A stretch of 64,000 bases of DNA from Carya illinoinensis (lineage: Eukaryota > Streptophyta > Magnoliopsida > Fagales > Juglandaceae): NCBI RefSeq assembly GCF_018687715.1, contig NC_056767.1, positions 3,038,001 through 3,102,000 on the forward strand, given 5' to 3'. How positions within the stretch are numbered: the stretch's first letter is position 1; each line of letters opens with the position of its first letter. A program made the translations under genes and the position numbers. Shown here piece after piece: positions 1 to 11,320 of this stretch. The notes under the pieces are model-generated. The model made no database searches and was not told the DNA's origin. It saw only the letters and a list, made by a program, of their open reading frames with translations.

Positions 1-1085
1 CAAGAAACACATGTATGCTCCTTTGAACTAAGTTATAATGATCCTGTTAGTTTTGTTTCACGATTTGGGTCAAGTAATGTTTGATTTCATAATCAGTATT
101 ATGTTCAAGCATTTACTACTCTTATGCCCACACTATGAAGATAATACTAATATGATTGAAAACTGTTGCACCATTTTTGGGTCCCAAAAGTTGATGAAAA
201 TCGCAATGTATAGTTTTGTCTTTAAATGCAAAATGGTTAAATTTGGAGCTTTTCCATGATGTAAAGTCCATTAATCATGTTGCCCCACATGATTAATGGA
301 CTAGTACATGATCAAGAGTGCGAAAATCTCAAAATTATAAAGAGCAGGGGCATATTTAATTAGTTCTTATATCCAATGCATTAATGACTTGTGTTTCTAG
401 TCCTAGCTTCTAAGATGCATGTGTCTAGCATGATTAATGCTAGTTAACTTTGTAATTAAATAGCTAGGTAGCATTGATGTGTTCCCAATTGTACAATGAC
501 TGTCATCTATCCCTAAGTAATCATATTACACCTTATCATGTAGTATTTTTCTTTGCAATCAAAATTTTTTTTACTAGCTACAACTCCATAGAGAAAGCAT
601 ATATAAACTCGAGATTACTACATATGTATATATTGTCATGATTTTGATAATGACAATGTTTGATTATTGTTATTCTATGACTAGTAACCAGGTCAGCGAC
701 AAACACACAGGCGCAAACAGAAGAAAGTTTGACTATATATAACATCGCCATGCAAGAAATGACGAACAACCCCGGAGGTAAATATGTTCACAATTAAGTA
801 CTTCCTTGGAGTCGGTAAACAATCAATGACTTTTCGGGCAAATAGTTCATTGAATTCTTGGTGGGAAAATTATAAAACGCATGAGCATTCATGCATCATC
901 TCCCATTAATTTTAGTATATTAATGATGGATTGCTATATACGTGTATTACACAAAACAAAGCAATACTAATATCTACAGTAGAAATTAGTCATATACAAG
1001 GTGGGCATTAGAGTGCCTTTTTATTTAATGTGGATATCATGCTTTATTAAATTGGTTGGAATTACTTCTAACTTAAATGGGGTTT
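1..1085. other. AT-rich intergenic DNA
   Basis: No coding region I can support. Short open frames here have no recognisable composition or motif. The only clear structure is the perfect hairpin at 265-302, listed separately. Confidence 0.6.
265..302. repeat. perfect 16-bp inverted repeat with 6-nt loop
   Basis: The arms at 265-280 and 287-302 (AGTCCATTAATCATGT and its exact complement) flank the loop TGCCCC. All 16 pairs match. It could be a tiny foldback element, the remains of a MITE, or a hairpin in a transcript. No gene is next to it. Confidence 0.85.
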
Positions 1086-1259
1086 TCTAAATAAATGCAG
1101 GTAACACGATGGTAGGACCTTCCCGCAGAAGAGGAGCTGGGCGAGGTTTTCCGTGGCTGGCGATTTGTACCATAGTCATCAAGAGCACGCCAACCACGAG
1201 GAGTTCGTATCTCTTCATACCATAGCCCTCCAAATGAAGATCATGAGTCAGGCTCAGAT

Positions 1260-1455
1260 GACTCAACTCAGCCTCCGAGTCATCCATGGGAGCCACCATG
1301 TCCCATTCCGATGCCCCCACCGGAGCCGAGTAGAGAATCCTCACCTGTAAGAGAACACCCACCTAATGGGGACAATATTGATTTGGTTGTGACCCACCTA
1401 ACGGAGACAATATCGGTACCGTTGTGATCCCACCCAACAGAGAAAATATCGGTAC
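1260..1455 (+). pseudogene. decayed N-terminal exon of the CACTA-type transposase gene, with a 36-bp tandem repeat
   Basis: The frame at 1260-1427 reads as a proline-rich, hydrophilic segment (SHPWEPPCPIPMPPPEPS) and then meets a TGA at 1425-1427. From about 1358 a unit of roughly 36 bp (CCCACCTAACGGAGACAATA) recurs three times, starting near 1358, 1393 and 1429, and encodes PPNGDN-like repeats. This kind of low-complexity head often precedes plant En/Spm-type transposase domains. A sequence rich in arginine and glycine just upstream (about 1105-1150) lies in another frame, so the segment is frameshifted or an exon boundary is missed. The link to the downstream gene is inferred from adjacency and direction. 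Confidence 0.4.
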
Positions 1456-1562
1456 GATTGCCATTTATGTTCTATGTTTACTACAAAACCCCCAGTGCAT
1501 GTGTTTTTTACTATATCATTTTTGAAGACTGATATGATTGGGCGTTATCTTGTAATACAAAT

Positions 1563-3270
1563 GTGACTGCCCCCACAATGCTTGCCTTGAAGATGGAGCA
1601 GCCCAAACGAAAACGTGGGCCAGCTAAGTGTATTGCGTTTGAGATGTTGAGAAAGCAAGGAAAAGTGTTTCTGAAGATTAATGACGGTGAAACTGCACCG
1701 TGCTATACGAACTCATCCATGTTCACTGCACGGGTAACGCAAATAATCAAACAACATTGTGACATGAGCTATGCGAGATGGACCGATGTGCCACAGGCAC
1801 AAAAGGACGAGTTAATTGACCGTGTGAGGGTAAGACATATTGCCTTTCATATTGACACATTGGAGTTGTTTGACAATAGAGAATGAATACTTATTGTGAT
1901 GTTCATCCATGTAGGCTGACTTCGTGTTGGATTGGGATCGGGAGAATCACAAGTTGACCGTCTTGAAGCAGCTGCGTAAGAGGTTTAATGCATTCCATCA
2001 CCAATTACACAAAAAATATGAATCATATGGAAGACACGAAGAAGCATTGGCTTCTAGTTGTCCAATGGTTGACGTGAATGTTTGGATTACCTTGTGTCGG
2101 AGGTGGGGAAGCGAGGAATTCAAGGTATATTTTGATTATTCAAAATATAAAATTGGAATTTAAAATTGAAGCTACATACATAGTTTGTTTACTATGTGGT
2201 TTGGGTAAGCTGACATTGGGTTTTAATGGTAGAAAATGTTAAGGTGAAATCGGGAGAATAGAAAGGCACAAACCATCAACCACACAACAGGCCGAAAATC
2301 CTTTGTTAGGATTTTGGAGGAGAAGGTATGTAATTTAAACTAATTTCAGCCTAGTCTGATGTCACAACCTACTCTCCAATAATTTTTCAATCACAAATAA
2401 TTCATGAAATTGCATTCCCACTGGTCTACGAATTCCATTATTATATTACATGTCTTACATATAAAAGTTGGAAACCATGTTGGTTACCTTGTACTTTAGT
2501 TTGAGAACACACAACATGTTGTTTGTGCATGGGGTGTCGTATTGATTTGTTTGTTTTGTGGTTGACAAAACATGTGTATATGTTTTCCAGATGAATCAAT
2601 GTTCATGATTGAACATCTATCTGACAAAATTACACACTTGTAGCGGGCTACAAATGCAGATTTGGTGGAGTTCTATAAGGAGATTCATTGGTCAAAGAAG
2701 ATTGGCAAATTTGTCACCGTAGCAACTGAGGCCAGCTATGTGAGTATAATAATTAAATTAGGTTATATATTGCGATTAAAAGTATGGTTTCCAGCTTTGA
2801 CTACTGAAGTTGATTTTTTTCATTTGTCACTACAAGACTTAACAATAACCAATTAAAAATTCCATGTGCAGAAAGAGATGGTTGGGAAGCTGGATGGTCT
2901 CGAGCCTGAGCAACGAACCAATGATGCAGCAGCAAGTGTATTTAGGGAGGTCCTTGGCTCTAGACCAAGATATTCAAGGGGGCTAGGAGAGATGGTCATC
3001 CTGGACTCGACACGACAATGGGACAGCCAAAGAGAAAAAGAGTTGAATGCCTTGATTGAAAAGCACAAGCAAGATGCCGACAATTACAAGAAGAATGCTG
3101 AGAATTTTCGAAAAGATGCTGACAAGTACAAGACACAACTTGATGCAATTCAGGAGGAAGTACTAAGACATCGTGAGAGGCAAAATGAAACAGATTTGTT
3201 GATGAGGGCATTCTTCCTAAATTTCCATACACACATGGAGTCTCAGCAGTCTCGTGGAGAGACTTCGTGA
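1563..3270 (+). pseudogene. plant transposase-like gene (Ptta/En/Spm, Transposase_24 type), five exons with one in-frame stop
   Basis: Five exons join in phase 0 with GT-AG borders: 1563-1829, 1915-2124, 2233-2325, 2644-2739 and 2872-3270, about 354 codons. Exon 1 carries KRKRGPAKC and RWTDVPQAQKDELIDRV, exon 2 LDWDRENHK and CRRWGSEEFK, exon 3 NRKAQTINHTTGRKSFV, exon 4 EFYKEIHWSKK. These match my recollection of plant proteins annotated as Ptta/En/Spm transposase, a CACTA accessory or DNA-binding type. Exon 5 is a charged coiled-coil tail of KDADxYK-type repeats ending at 3270. Exon 3 has a TGA at 2245-2247 where a sense codon is expected, so the copy is probably inactive, though every splice site is intact. 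The ATG at 1563 is the first in exon 1; the true N terminus probably lies in an upstream exon. Its neighbour is the CACTA-like repeat region at 9.34-10.02 kb. Confidence 0.7.
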
Positions 3271-3365
3271 TGGTCTTGTAAAGAAATAATGTGTTGAAAT
3301 TTTTTGGATAGTTTGGGCAATTTTTGGTATTGGGAGATGGTGGGTGGCCTATATATAAACTTAGT

Positions 3366-3378
3366 ATATATATATATT

Positions 3379-3440
<62 letters not shown>
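3366..3440. repeat. (CA)25 microsatellite flanked by (TA)n
   Basis: An uninterrupted CA run of 25 units at 3381-3430 is bordered by short TA runs on both sides. Cysteine/valine or threonine/histidine open frames across it are artefacts of the repeat. Confidence 0.95.
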
Positions 3441-3442
<2 letters not shown>

Positions 3443-6400
3443 AAGAGGAAGGTTGAAAACATTTTGTATTGTGTCGGAGGGAGCTGGACGTTGAAGTTGG
3501 GATTTTTTGGTGTTGATTATATGAATCTCTGCTATTGGATAAGGATTGAATGGCGTGGGCGAAAAAGGATGTTGCGTGACAATATACAGTAATATTTTTG
3601 AAGGATTAATGGTCAATGCAATGTTCAGAAAATATTTATGGAAGTTAAGTAAGCCTTTGATTCCTTCTCATACAATAAATCTATACACTATGAATGGTGG
3701 TGATAATTAAGGCAACATAATATCTCAATATGTGATCATTTTAAATATGCAAGCTATATTGTTCTTGTATATCCACAACATAGTATTTTCTTGCTTCTAC
3801 ATGCTTAACTTATTTATGCTTTCCTTCATAAAGGCTACCTATAATTGATCTAAGTAATGAAAATGTATATGTTGGAGCATTTCTGTGTATGGTATGTGAT
3901 ATTATACATAATATGTTGTGGAATATTCTGCATTGTGAAGTTATTTTTTCAAGAATATTTATAGTAGAGAGATTGAGGCTTATCTTAACATCATTTCCTA
4001 TTTTGGCTTTGAATAGGAAAGATGATGCTTGGTTTGTAGCACTTCAAATATTTCTTGCATCCATATCACTTGGAGTGACCAGGGTCTCATATCTCTTGAG
4101 GAGAAGGTAAATGCACATGTTTTAGATTGTAATCATCATATTATTAAGCTTTTATTTTCTTAATGTGTTTGGGTTTGGGGGAGTAAGGGTGGAAATATCT
4201 TCATCTTTTGTCACATACGTACATAATTAGTAAATATGGTCTGGTCACTTTTTTTGTTACATTCTGAATTGGTAATAACTCCAGATTTCTTTGGTCACTA
4301 TATTGTCACTATATCCACATATCCCGTGTCCAGCTGTTGTTTGCATTTACACACATTAATACAACTCTGTTTTGAGCTTTAAAGGCTTTTGGTCTTGTGT
4401 ATTGCTTTGCAATGGATAAGTTAATTTCTAAATATATTTCAAACACAATCTCTTGCCTTGGTTACATAATAAAACATTCTAGGGAGTTGCAAATCATAGT
4501 TTGTTTAAAAAGCTGTGAATGACCACTTCACATATTCAGCTCTATATTATAATCACAACTGACGTTTTAGTTGTAGTTTGTGAAGCAAGTGAATGAAGCT
4601 CGTATCAGTTTTGAGATAGCGGAATTGTAACAAATCTAACGTCCAACTTCTTTTCCGTAAGGGTAGTGTAAGTGATGACTCTCCATTACTCGGTTAAATG
4701 CAGATTACCAGTTTACAGGTTGCTTCTTATAATCATATTACAGTTTAAAAGTTCCTACTTGGTTCATGTGACTTCTTAGAATCATACATATGTTTAAAAG
4801 TTCATACATGCTATTGTAATGAGCATTTCCTAACAAACTATAGAGTATTTGATAATATGTAATCAGGAATACCATAAGGAGATTATGTGAGAATTTCATT
4901 ATTTAAAAAGTTAGTAGGATTGCTATATTGGTCTGAAATGTGACTAGAGCAGTTAAAGGAAGTAAATAATTAACATGTATAATTTAATTATTAAATAGCA
5001 TAAAGCTTCTCACATGGCAGACACTATATTATATTTAGCAAACAATGATATAAGTGTTCTTCTCAATAGGTTGTTGCATGTGATTCTTACATGTGCAGTT
5101 TTATCAAAGAATTCCGGAAAAAACCAACCACTTGGTAGCAAATTTTAGAGATTTGTTTTGTATATATAAATATATGGTAGGGTCGAATCAGTGCAGCTGT
5201 AGAACTAGAGGAAAGAGTATATATTTGTCATGTGTTCATTGTAACACCATTTGAAATGAACTTGGTTTAGGATCCTGTTGCACATAAAATATTAAAGATT
5301 TTATTGGGGGATTTTGATATTGAGGGTCAAACTAGAAAAATACGTGTATTCCAGTCCACATCCTGCATGCTCGTCTTATATTTGATTGAAGCCCATTACC
5401 TTCTAACTCTTTGGGTTTATGACTGTCATAGAGCCATCCTAGACCTTGAAAACTGGTCAGGGAAATGGGCACATCTTGGTTTTAATGAAATAAGTGAATT
5501 GTCAGCGTCATCTTCATACAGAACTAAGGTTAATTAACTAGTTATAGCTTCCAATTGGTGAACTTGCTTAAATATAAATGAAGTGTTACTTAAATTCCTG
5601 GTGAGGCCTTCTTTTTTATTATAACTCAGCAAATTAGATTGCTTTGTACTAGTGCATGAAACCTTGTTTGACTTTACTATATGCTGATCATTTCGGAGGA
5701 CAATTAGGTTGTAAGTTTTTTTCCGACCAATGATCATATGTTGGATGAATGATCAGCTGAGGTCACTTTTCTTTGTTGTTATGTATATGTTCTCTATATT
5801 CTAGAAGATAGAGAAGAACTTACACCAGTCTACAAATGCTTTGTTTACCATTACACATACATTAAAAGTTTTATCCTTACATTTTGGCATATAGTGCTCC
5901 TATAAAGCATCAATTGCCTCACAACTGGTGTGAGGTACAATATATTATGGTTTTTCCAATAGATTGTACCTGTATATTCAACAGGAAATATCAATAACTA
6001 GGCCCATGAGTATCACCCCTTTTGCAGAGTGATTTAATTTTAAAAGAGGGGAAATGAACTACTATGCATGCAAAGGGGTATGTGACAATAACGACAGCGA
6101 ATGGAATACTTGTGGATTGTAGACAAAAAAATATTATTGTGGTGGAAAGAGAAATGTATAATGTTGCAACCAGTTGATATAACAGAACATGTAGACTGTC
6201 CATTCCTTGAATTGTGTAGTTGTGAATGGGAATGTCATTAAAAGTTACAATCCTGAAACTGTTATTTACGAGGTAGTAAGTGTTGGGATTGTTTTGTGGA
6301 GTTCTAACTATAGTTAAGAAATAATAGGGATAGGTGTGACCTCTGTCCATCTTGTAGAACAATATTCTTGCTAATCAATTGCCCATTTTTTGTTACTTAG

Positions 6401-6591
6401 ATCTCTTGTTGAACCCTTTCATATTGACCACTGTAGATTTTTTTTTTTTTTTCCTTTTTCTATCCTTTCGATTAGATCTTGTAGAGGTTGTATACGAGTC
6501 ATTATACTGTGCGGGAAAACCTTAATCAAACGGGGAAAAAATTATGATACCTATAATTAGAACCTCCAGGTTTGGAATGTATAAAAGAAAT

Positions 6592-6704
6592 GATGGTCAA
6601 TAAGTTCCCAGGTTTGCAGAAAATTTTTTATCACAACAGATGGTCAATAAGTTCCCAGGTTTGCAGAAAATTTTTTATCACAACAGATGGTCAATAAGTT
6701 CCCA
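6592..6704. repeat. 47-bp tandem repeat, about 2.4 copies
   Basis: The unit starting GATGGTCAATAAGTTCCCAG recurs at 6592, 6639 and 6686, an exact period of 47. The first two copies are identical; the third is cut off after 19 bases. Identity between copies implies a recent duplication. Confidence 0.95.
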
Positions 6705-7386
6705 AGTAGATGCTAAAAGTGGGCTGAAATGTTGTATGCTGATATGAAAATGCTATTTAAAGACTGCTCTCTTGCTCTCTCTCTCTCCCTCTCCCTCTCT
6801 TACCCATTCTTTGGTTCTTAATCTCATAGATACAAAATCCAAATGTGATGGGTCTTGCATGGTGCAGTCCTAAATTTGATATAGTTCCATTTTCTTAAAT
6901 GGAAAGATTGGAGATGGTGAAGGAGAAATTATATGTTTCTCAGCCTCAGGTCTTGAATATGATCAAAGTTTGAGAAATAAAACTTTTGTCTGGATATCTA
7001 TGCTAACTGGAACAATAACTTGGTAAATTATTTGATTGTCTACCTATTTGGACAATAAGTAATCTTATCCAAGCAGAAAGAGAGGATAGTGAAGTAGTAT
7101 TTGTCATGACCTAATAGAACATGGCACCTAGGTTTTACATAGCAGCTTGTTATATTAGTATACATTTGAGTTCTCCATGATAAAAATACCATCTACTCTA
7201 ATATTTTAACAAGGATATGTACATGCTGATTTTTTGGGACTTATGGATGATTCATTATAACTGAATTACGTAACTACTAAATGGTAATTAGAAAGAAAGA
7301 GCTATATTCTATGGTCTGGGATAGGTGATGCAGAGAACAACTAAAATAAAGGAATTTGAACCTTCTGCTGCAGATAGCAATCATGT

Positions 7387-7716
7387 TAGATGGGGTGTGC
7401 TTCTGTTGCACCATTTCAATGCCTTTTCATTAGAGATCCAATGAGAGATTGCATGACTCAAGAACTCGAACAATGTGTGCAAAGATGTTTAATGACTGCT
7501 TATTTAAATGAAATTTAATTATGTGCTGAAGTACATTAATTCTGATCCTGCTGCATATTAGCCTTAAGCTAGATGGGGTGTGCATTTATATAATATAATG
7601 TTTGCATTATGCAATGGCCACCAATGAGAGAATGCATGACTCGAGAACCAAAACAATGTAGCAAAGATGTTGATCTGCTGCTCACATAATTGTTATTTAA
7701 TTATGTGCCCCAGGTT
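7387..7716. repeat. diverged 183-bp tandem duplication
   Basis: Both copies start with TAGATGGGGTGTGC (7387 and 7570) and share an ATGAGAGA-TGCATGACTC block, a GCAAAGATGTT block and a TTTAATTATGTGC block in the same order. Copies differ by many substitutions and small gaps, so this event is older than the 47-bp repeat upstream. Confidence 0.75.
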
Positions 7717-9260
7717 TGTTGTCCTGAAAGTCACTGCTATAAGCTACTAGCATCTCATTGTACATTCCAACATGTGAAGTTCCAAGAAGCTCAAAACTCT
7801 AGCTGATGGTAATGGAAACTTGTTGATTCCATGGAGGGAATTGCGAAGAGCAGTCAACAGGTAAACATGAGAAATCTTGTTGAATGAATGATATTGTTTA
7901 TTTAGTGAGATGAGAGGACACTTAATTCTGTTTGAGGGGCATTTGGTTTATTTTTTGCATGCTGTTACTTGCCATACTAGCTTGTACACTTGAAGACACT
8001 AGAATTTCATAAAGTGTCTCTGTTGAATACCATGATTGATAAAAATAGGTGGCTTTCGATAAGAATATCAAGAGTTATGCTTTTGTATTTATTGGAGTTT
8101 TGGGTTAGATACTACATTTAAAAGTAGCTTTGGATTATATACCACATTTCTTATCTCCAGGCTTTTGTTTTTCCTTCTCAAGAAAATTAGGAATATTTAA
8201 CATCTTAAGTGCATAACCTTCTAAATATAATTAAGAATATCCACTCCTAAACTGAAATTTTCTAGTTTTGATGGCAAAAGCAATGTTTCATCTAAATGAC
8301 TAACCTGGAAAATAAATTTATTATCCCCATCAACAGGCCAGTCAATGCTGCAATGAATTATGAAATAAATATGGTTTCTTTTTTCTTTCATCATCAAATT
8401 TTGGTTTAAAATCTGCTATAAAGTAGTTAGACATTATTTTAATTTACATATTTTATTCTAAGTATAATGTGAGATTTGATCAGTTTTTTGTTTCTTGGGT
8501 ATCCCGCTTTGATCAACACCCAATATTTGTTTTTTAGCAACTCCAAATACTACTGTGGCGTGAACTGGGAAAAAATGTGTTTGCGTCATAGTACAAATCG
8601 CTATAATTAAGTATTTGCAATCATATGACTAGAAATTTTATTAATCATTGCCAGGTTGGAGTTGGCTCCTTTCAGCATCTCAAAATGTGATAATGAATTT
8701 CCCACACATTGCTGCAGTTGTCTTGAATGTTCTGGCCTTATCTACAATGCCCAGGTGCACATGGTATGATTATCATTTTTAAATATAAAAGAGCAGGACA
8801 GCTTGAAACATCTAAGAGAATGTAGTGACAGTTTCATCTAATGTTTAGAAGCTAAAATGTGTTCTATTTATTTAGTAGTAACTTCTTAGTTCCAATTGGT
8901 CCACCTCATGTATAGCCCATAACTATATTAATGTGAATTACTCTTTTGGATTTAAATGAATGAATGAGTGTGTTTGCTTTATTTTCGCTGCAAGGAATGA
9001 ATGTATTTACATTAATGTGCTTTTTCAACTTAATCCACCATAATAATCAGTGCATACAAGGGGAGTTTCAGGATTTTCTAATATGTAGACTAACGGCTAA
9101 GCAGTTGCTATTGGGTTTTGGAACGTTGTGGTCATTGGCATGTAGGTGAAAAAGTATTGAAAATTCAAACATTAGGTGCAATTTAAGGTATTGAAACAAA
9201 ATTAATAAATTATTTCATCAGGTTCTTTGGGCATATAAATAATTAGATATTTTAAATTAA

Positions 9261-9300
9261 TTAGTCACTAAATTGGACATTTAAATAATTTAGTGACTTA
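9261..9300. repeat. 14-bp inverted repeat (TTAGTCACTAAATT type) beside a TA run
   Basis: The arms at 9261-9274 and 9287-9300 match at 13 of 14 positions around a 12-nt AT-rich loop, and a TA dinucleotide run follows at 9301. It lies just before the GCAGCG repeat region, so it may mark an element edge. Confidence 0.7.
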
Positions 9301-9339
9301 TATATATATATATATATATCCCCACGCCGTTAGCAGAAG

Positions 9340-10015
9340 CGGAAAGGAATAAAAAAAAATGTGACAAATGATAATTGCAGCGTTTTATTTATTGCTGCAA
9401 ATTCCCAATAGCAAAGTATTCAAAGCGCTGCAAATGATATCTAAAGTGCTGAGATAGTCCAATTGCAGCGATTTTTGTTACGTTGCAAAATCTTAAATGG
9501 AATTATAAAAGAAACAATTTTTAGTTGATTACAAGATATTGCAGCACATTATATATTTTTGCAGTGATTTTATGATGTTGCAATAGATTCTTAAAGCAAC
9601 GAAATAAGAAATTGTTGCTTCTGCATGAGGATTATCTGCAGCACTTTAGAGATATTTTGCAGCGATATTTTTATGTTGCTACTACACTCAAAAGCAGCGC
9701 ACATACGTAAATGTTGTATTTGTATTTAACCAGTTGTAGCCCTGAAGGAGCTATTGTAGCGAACTAAAAGCATTGTAAAAATGACTAAAACAATGAAAAC
9801 AAAATAAAGCTACTGTTTCCTAATATTATTGTAGCGAAAATTTATATAAAAGCAAGGATAAATATCGCTGCAATTAATCTTTTGCCGCGTTTAGGAGCTC
9901 CCGTTTAGACGCCTTTCGCAGCGTGGAATTTTGGTATCTCCAGCGATGAGAAAACGTTGCAAAAGGAATCCCTAGCAGCATTTTTCATGTTTCGCTGTAA
10001 TTGATCAAAAATGAA
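9340..10015. repeat. subterminal-type repeat region of a CACTA-like transposon
   Basis: The motif TTGCAGCG and its complement CGCTGCAA, with one-base variants, recur about 15 times in 680 bp in both orientations, for example near 9375, 9391, 9427, 9463, 9540, 9657, 9691, 9866, 9918 and 9954. Dense short repeats in both orientations close to an end are typical of En/Spm elements, where they bind the element's own TnpA-like protein. The transposase-like gene at 1.1-3.3 kb would be a natural partner. I could not find a clean CACTA...TAGTG terminus on either side, so the element limits are unresolved. Confidence 0.55.
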
Positions 10016-10102
10016 AAGTTAATACTGGCGATTGTGCAAGTATATGTTTCCCAGTAACTCCCCAAGTAAGTTCAGAACTTCATAGCATTATCGCACTCCC
10101 GG

Positions 10103-10104
<2 letters not shown>

Positions 10105-10159
<55 letters not shown>
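10105..10159. repeat. (TC)27 microsatellite
   Basis: An uninterrupted TC run. The homologous position at 28,226-28,252 has a shorter CT run, so this microsatellite predates the duplication and has since changed length. Confidence 0.95.
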
Positions 10160-10162
<3 letters not shown>

Positions 10163-10244
10163 GCAATTTCTCGACTGGCTAGGTGTTAGATTTGAATTAT
10201 GAAGGAAATTATGAACTGGGTATCTGCCAGATTCTTAACTTTCT

Positions 10245-10745
10245 TTGTGGAGGGTTATTTGTTCACCCAATGAGCCCAAGCAAAAGGAGGAAGCCCAAAG
10301 ACTACCAGATTAAGGGGATAGAGGGTTCTTAAATAGTAACGGCCGACCTGATGAGATAGGATAATTGACAGAGGCGGGTCAAAGGCGAAGCAAAGTCTTC
10401 ATGAAGAAACCACTGAGAACCAGAGATAACAAGCACTGTGGGAAACTTCTTGTCTAGTCTCTAACATACGATGTGCTTCCGTTTCTCCGCGAGAAAAGTA
10501 GTACCCCATCTCATGATCCACTTGGACTTCATGGAAAGACAAAAAGAAAAACCGATTTACTTCATTGAGTTTTCATTTGTCCTTTGTTCAATCCCAATAT
10601 GTGATACTCCAAATGATAAGGATATGACTAAGCCGTGGTGTAAGGGACATTCTTGCATTTTATAAAGTTTTAATGAGAATTCAATTGTATCATTGATTAA
10701 TTATTTTGAAGTATAGATCATTTGATTTAAGCCTTCCAAATGATC
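10245..10745. other. segment interrupting the duplicated block
   Basis: About 500 bp here replace about 175 bp at the equivalent place of the 28-kb copy (28,345-28,520) with no visible similarity. It contains a 64-codon open frame at 10471-10665 with no recognisable motif. It is either an insertion or a diverged stretch. Confidence 0.45.
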
Positions 10746-11320
10746 TAAGCCTTCCATTGGAGCGTTACACAAAGTGTCAAAATATATTCTTGATCATTCG
10801 AGACAAAACAGAACCCAAATTTAGTAGATAATAGATTGATCATTCCTCTCCTTCCTAGGAGGAAAAAAAAATCCGATAGGTTTGGCTTATACATGTTTGT
10901 ATAGAAAAAGAAAGCAATTGTTTTAGCATATATCTTTGACCCGAAGTTGATATTTTGTTGTGTGACGAGCACAAAACATCCATGGATTCCCAATAGAAAA
11001 TGGAGAAGAAAGCACACCTTTGTATTTGTTTGCACCCCAAAGAGATTGGAAACAGATAAAGAAATAAAAGCACCCTGTGTTTTTTATGAAGCACAACAAA
11101 CTCAGACAAACATGTTCAATGATTCAAGCACAAACCATAATTATAGACCCAGCACAAAGAACGCTACTAACTAATCTGCAATCACCAGGATTGCTATTTT
11201 TGATAGTACAGCACAATCTAAGGTAACAACAGAGGCTATCAAATGAAATAAGACATACACCGTCTTAAACCATTGCCAAAAATAGAACAAGACGAACATA
11301 AATCATGTAATGAGTATTAA

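Larger units (their letters stand above)
3441..9260. other. AT-rich DNA with isolated exon-like islands, no assignable gene
   Basis: No long reading frame and no recognised protein. Two short stretches look like exons. At 4018-4109 a frame reading KDDAWFVALQIFLASISLG is bounded by an AG acceptor and an AAG|GTAAAT donor. At 7782-7860 a frame reading LADGNGNLLIPWRELRRAVN ends in a CAG|GTAAAC donor. They may be relics of a host gene or of the second gene of a CACTA element, or they may be chance. Local tandem duplications lie at 6592-6704 and 7387-7716. Confidence 0.4.
10080..11320 (-). repeat. 3'-flank block of small-peptide locus A, duplicated at 28.22-29.06 kb
   Basis: Two segments align in the same orientation with the 28-kb block: 10080-10245 with 28,205-28,345 (shared TATCGCACTCCCGG, a CT run, GAACTGGGT), and 10745-11320 with 28,520-29,060 (shared GATTCCCAATAGAAAATGGA, GTACAGCACAATCTAAGGTA and others). 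The second segment also matches the end of the window from about 63,840 in inverted orientation. On the minus strand a conserved 3' splice-site-like GATTGCAG|ATTAG sits at 11175. The coding exon that precedes this block at the other loci is absent here; I infer it was displaced to 20.76-20.93 kb by the Copia insertion. Confidence 0.75.

Noticed and set aside
2828..2837. CACTACAAGA, identical to common CACTA-element 5' ends
   Set aside because: It lies in the last intron of the transposase-like gene with no partner TAGTG or subterminal repeats nearby; chance is likely.
3381..3430. Regular repeats as a CRISPR-like array (also 53,041-53,399)
   Set aside because: The first is a simple CA repeat and the second an AT-rich minisatellite without unique spacers; the organism is a plant.
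2996..3616. 206-codon minus-strand frame across the CA repeat
   Set aside because: It runs antisense to exon 5 and through a dinucleotide repeat; its composition is dictated by the repeat.
9301..9320. TA-rich runs as promoters (also near 24,841, 25,431, 25,685, 26,889 and 27,030)
   Set aside because: They are dinucleotide repeats in AT-rich DNA with no gene start at the expected distance.
10471..10665. 64-codon plus-strand frame
   Set aside because: It lies in a segment not shared with the homologous 28-kb block and has no motif or partner.
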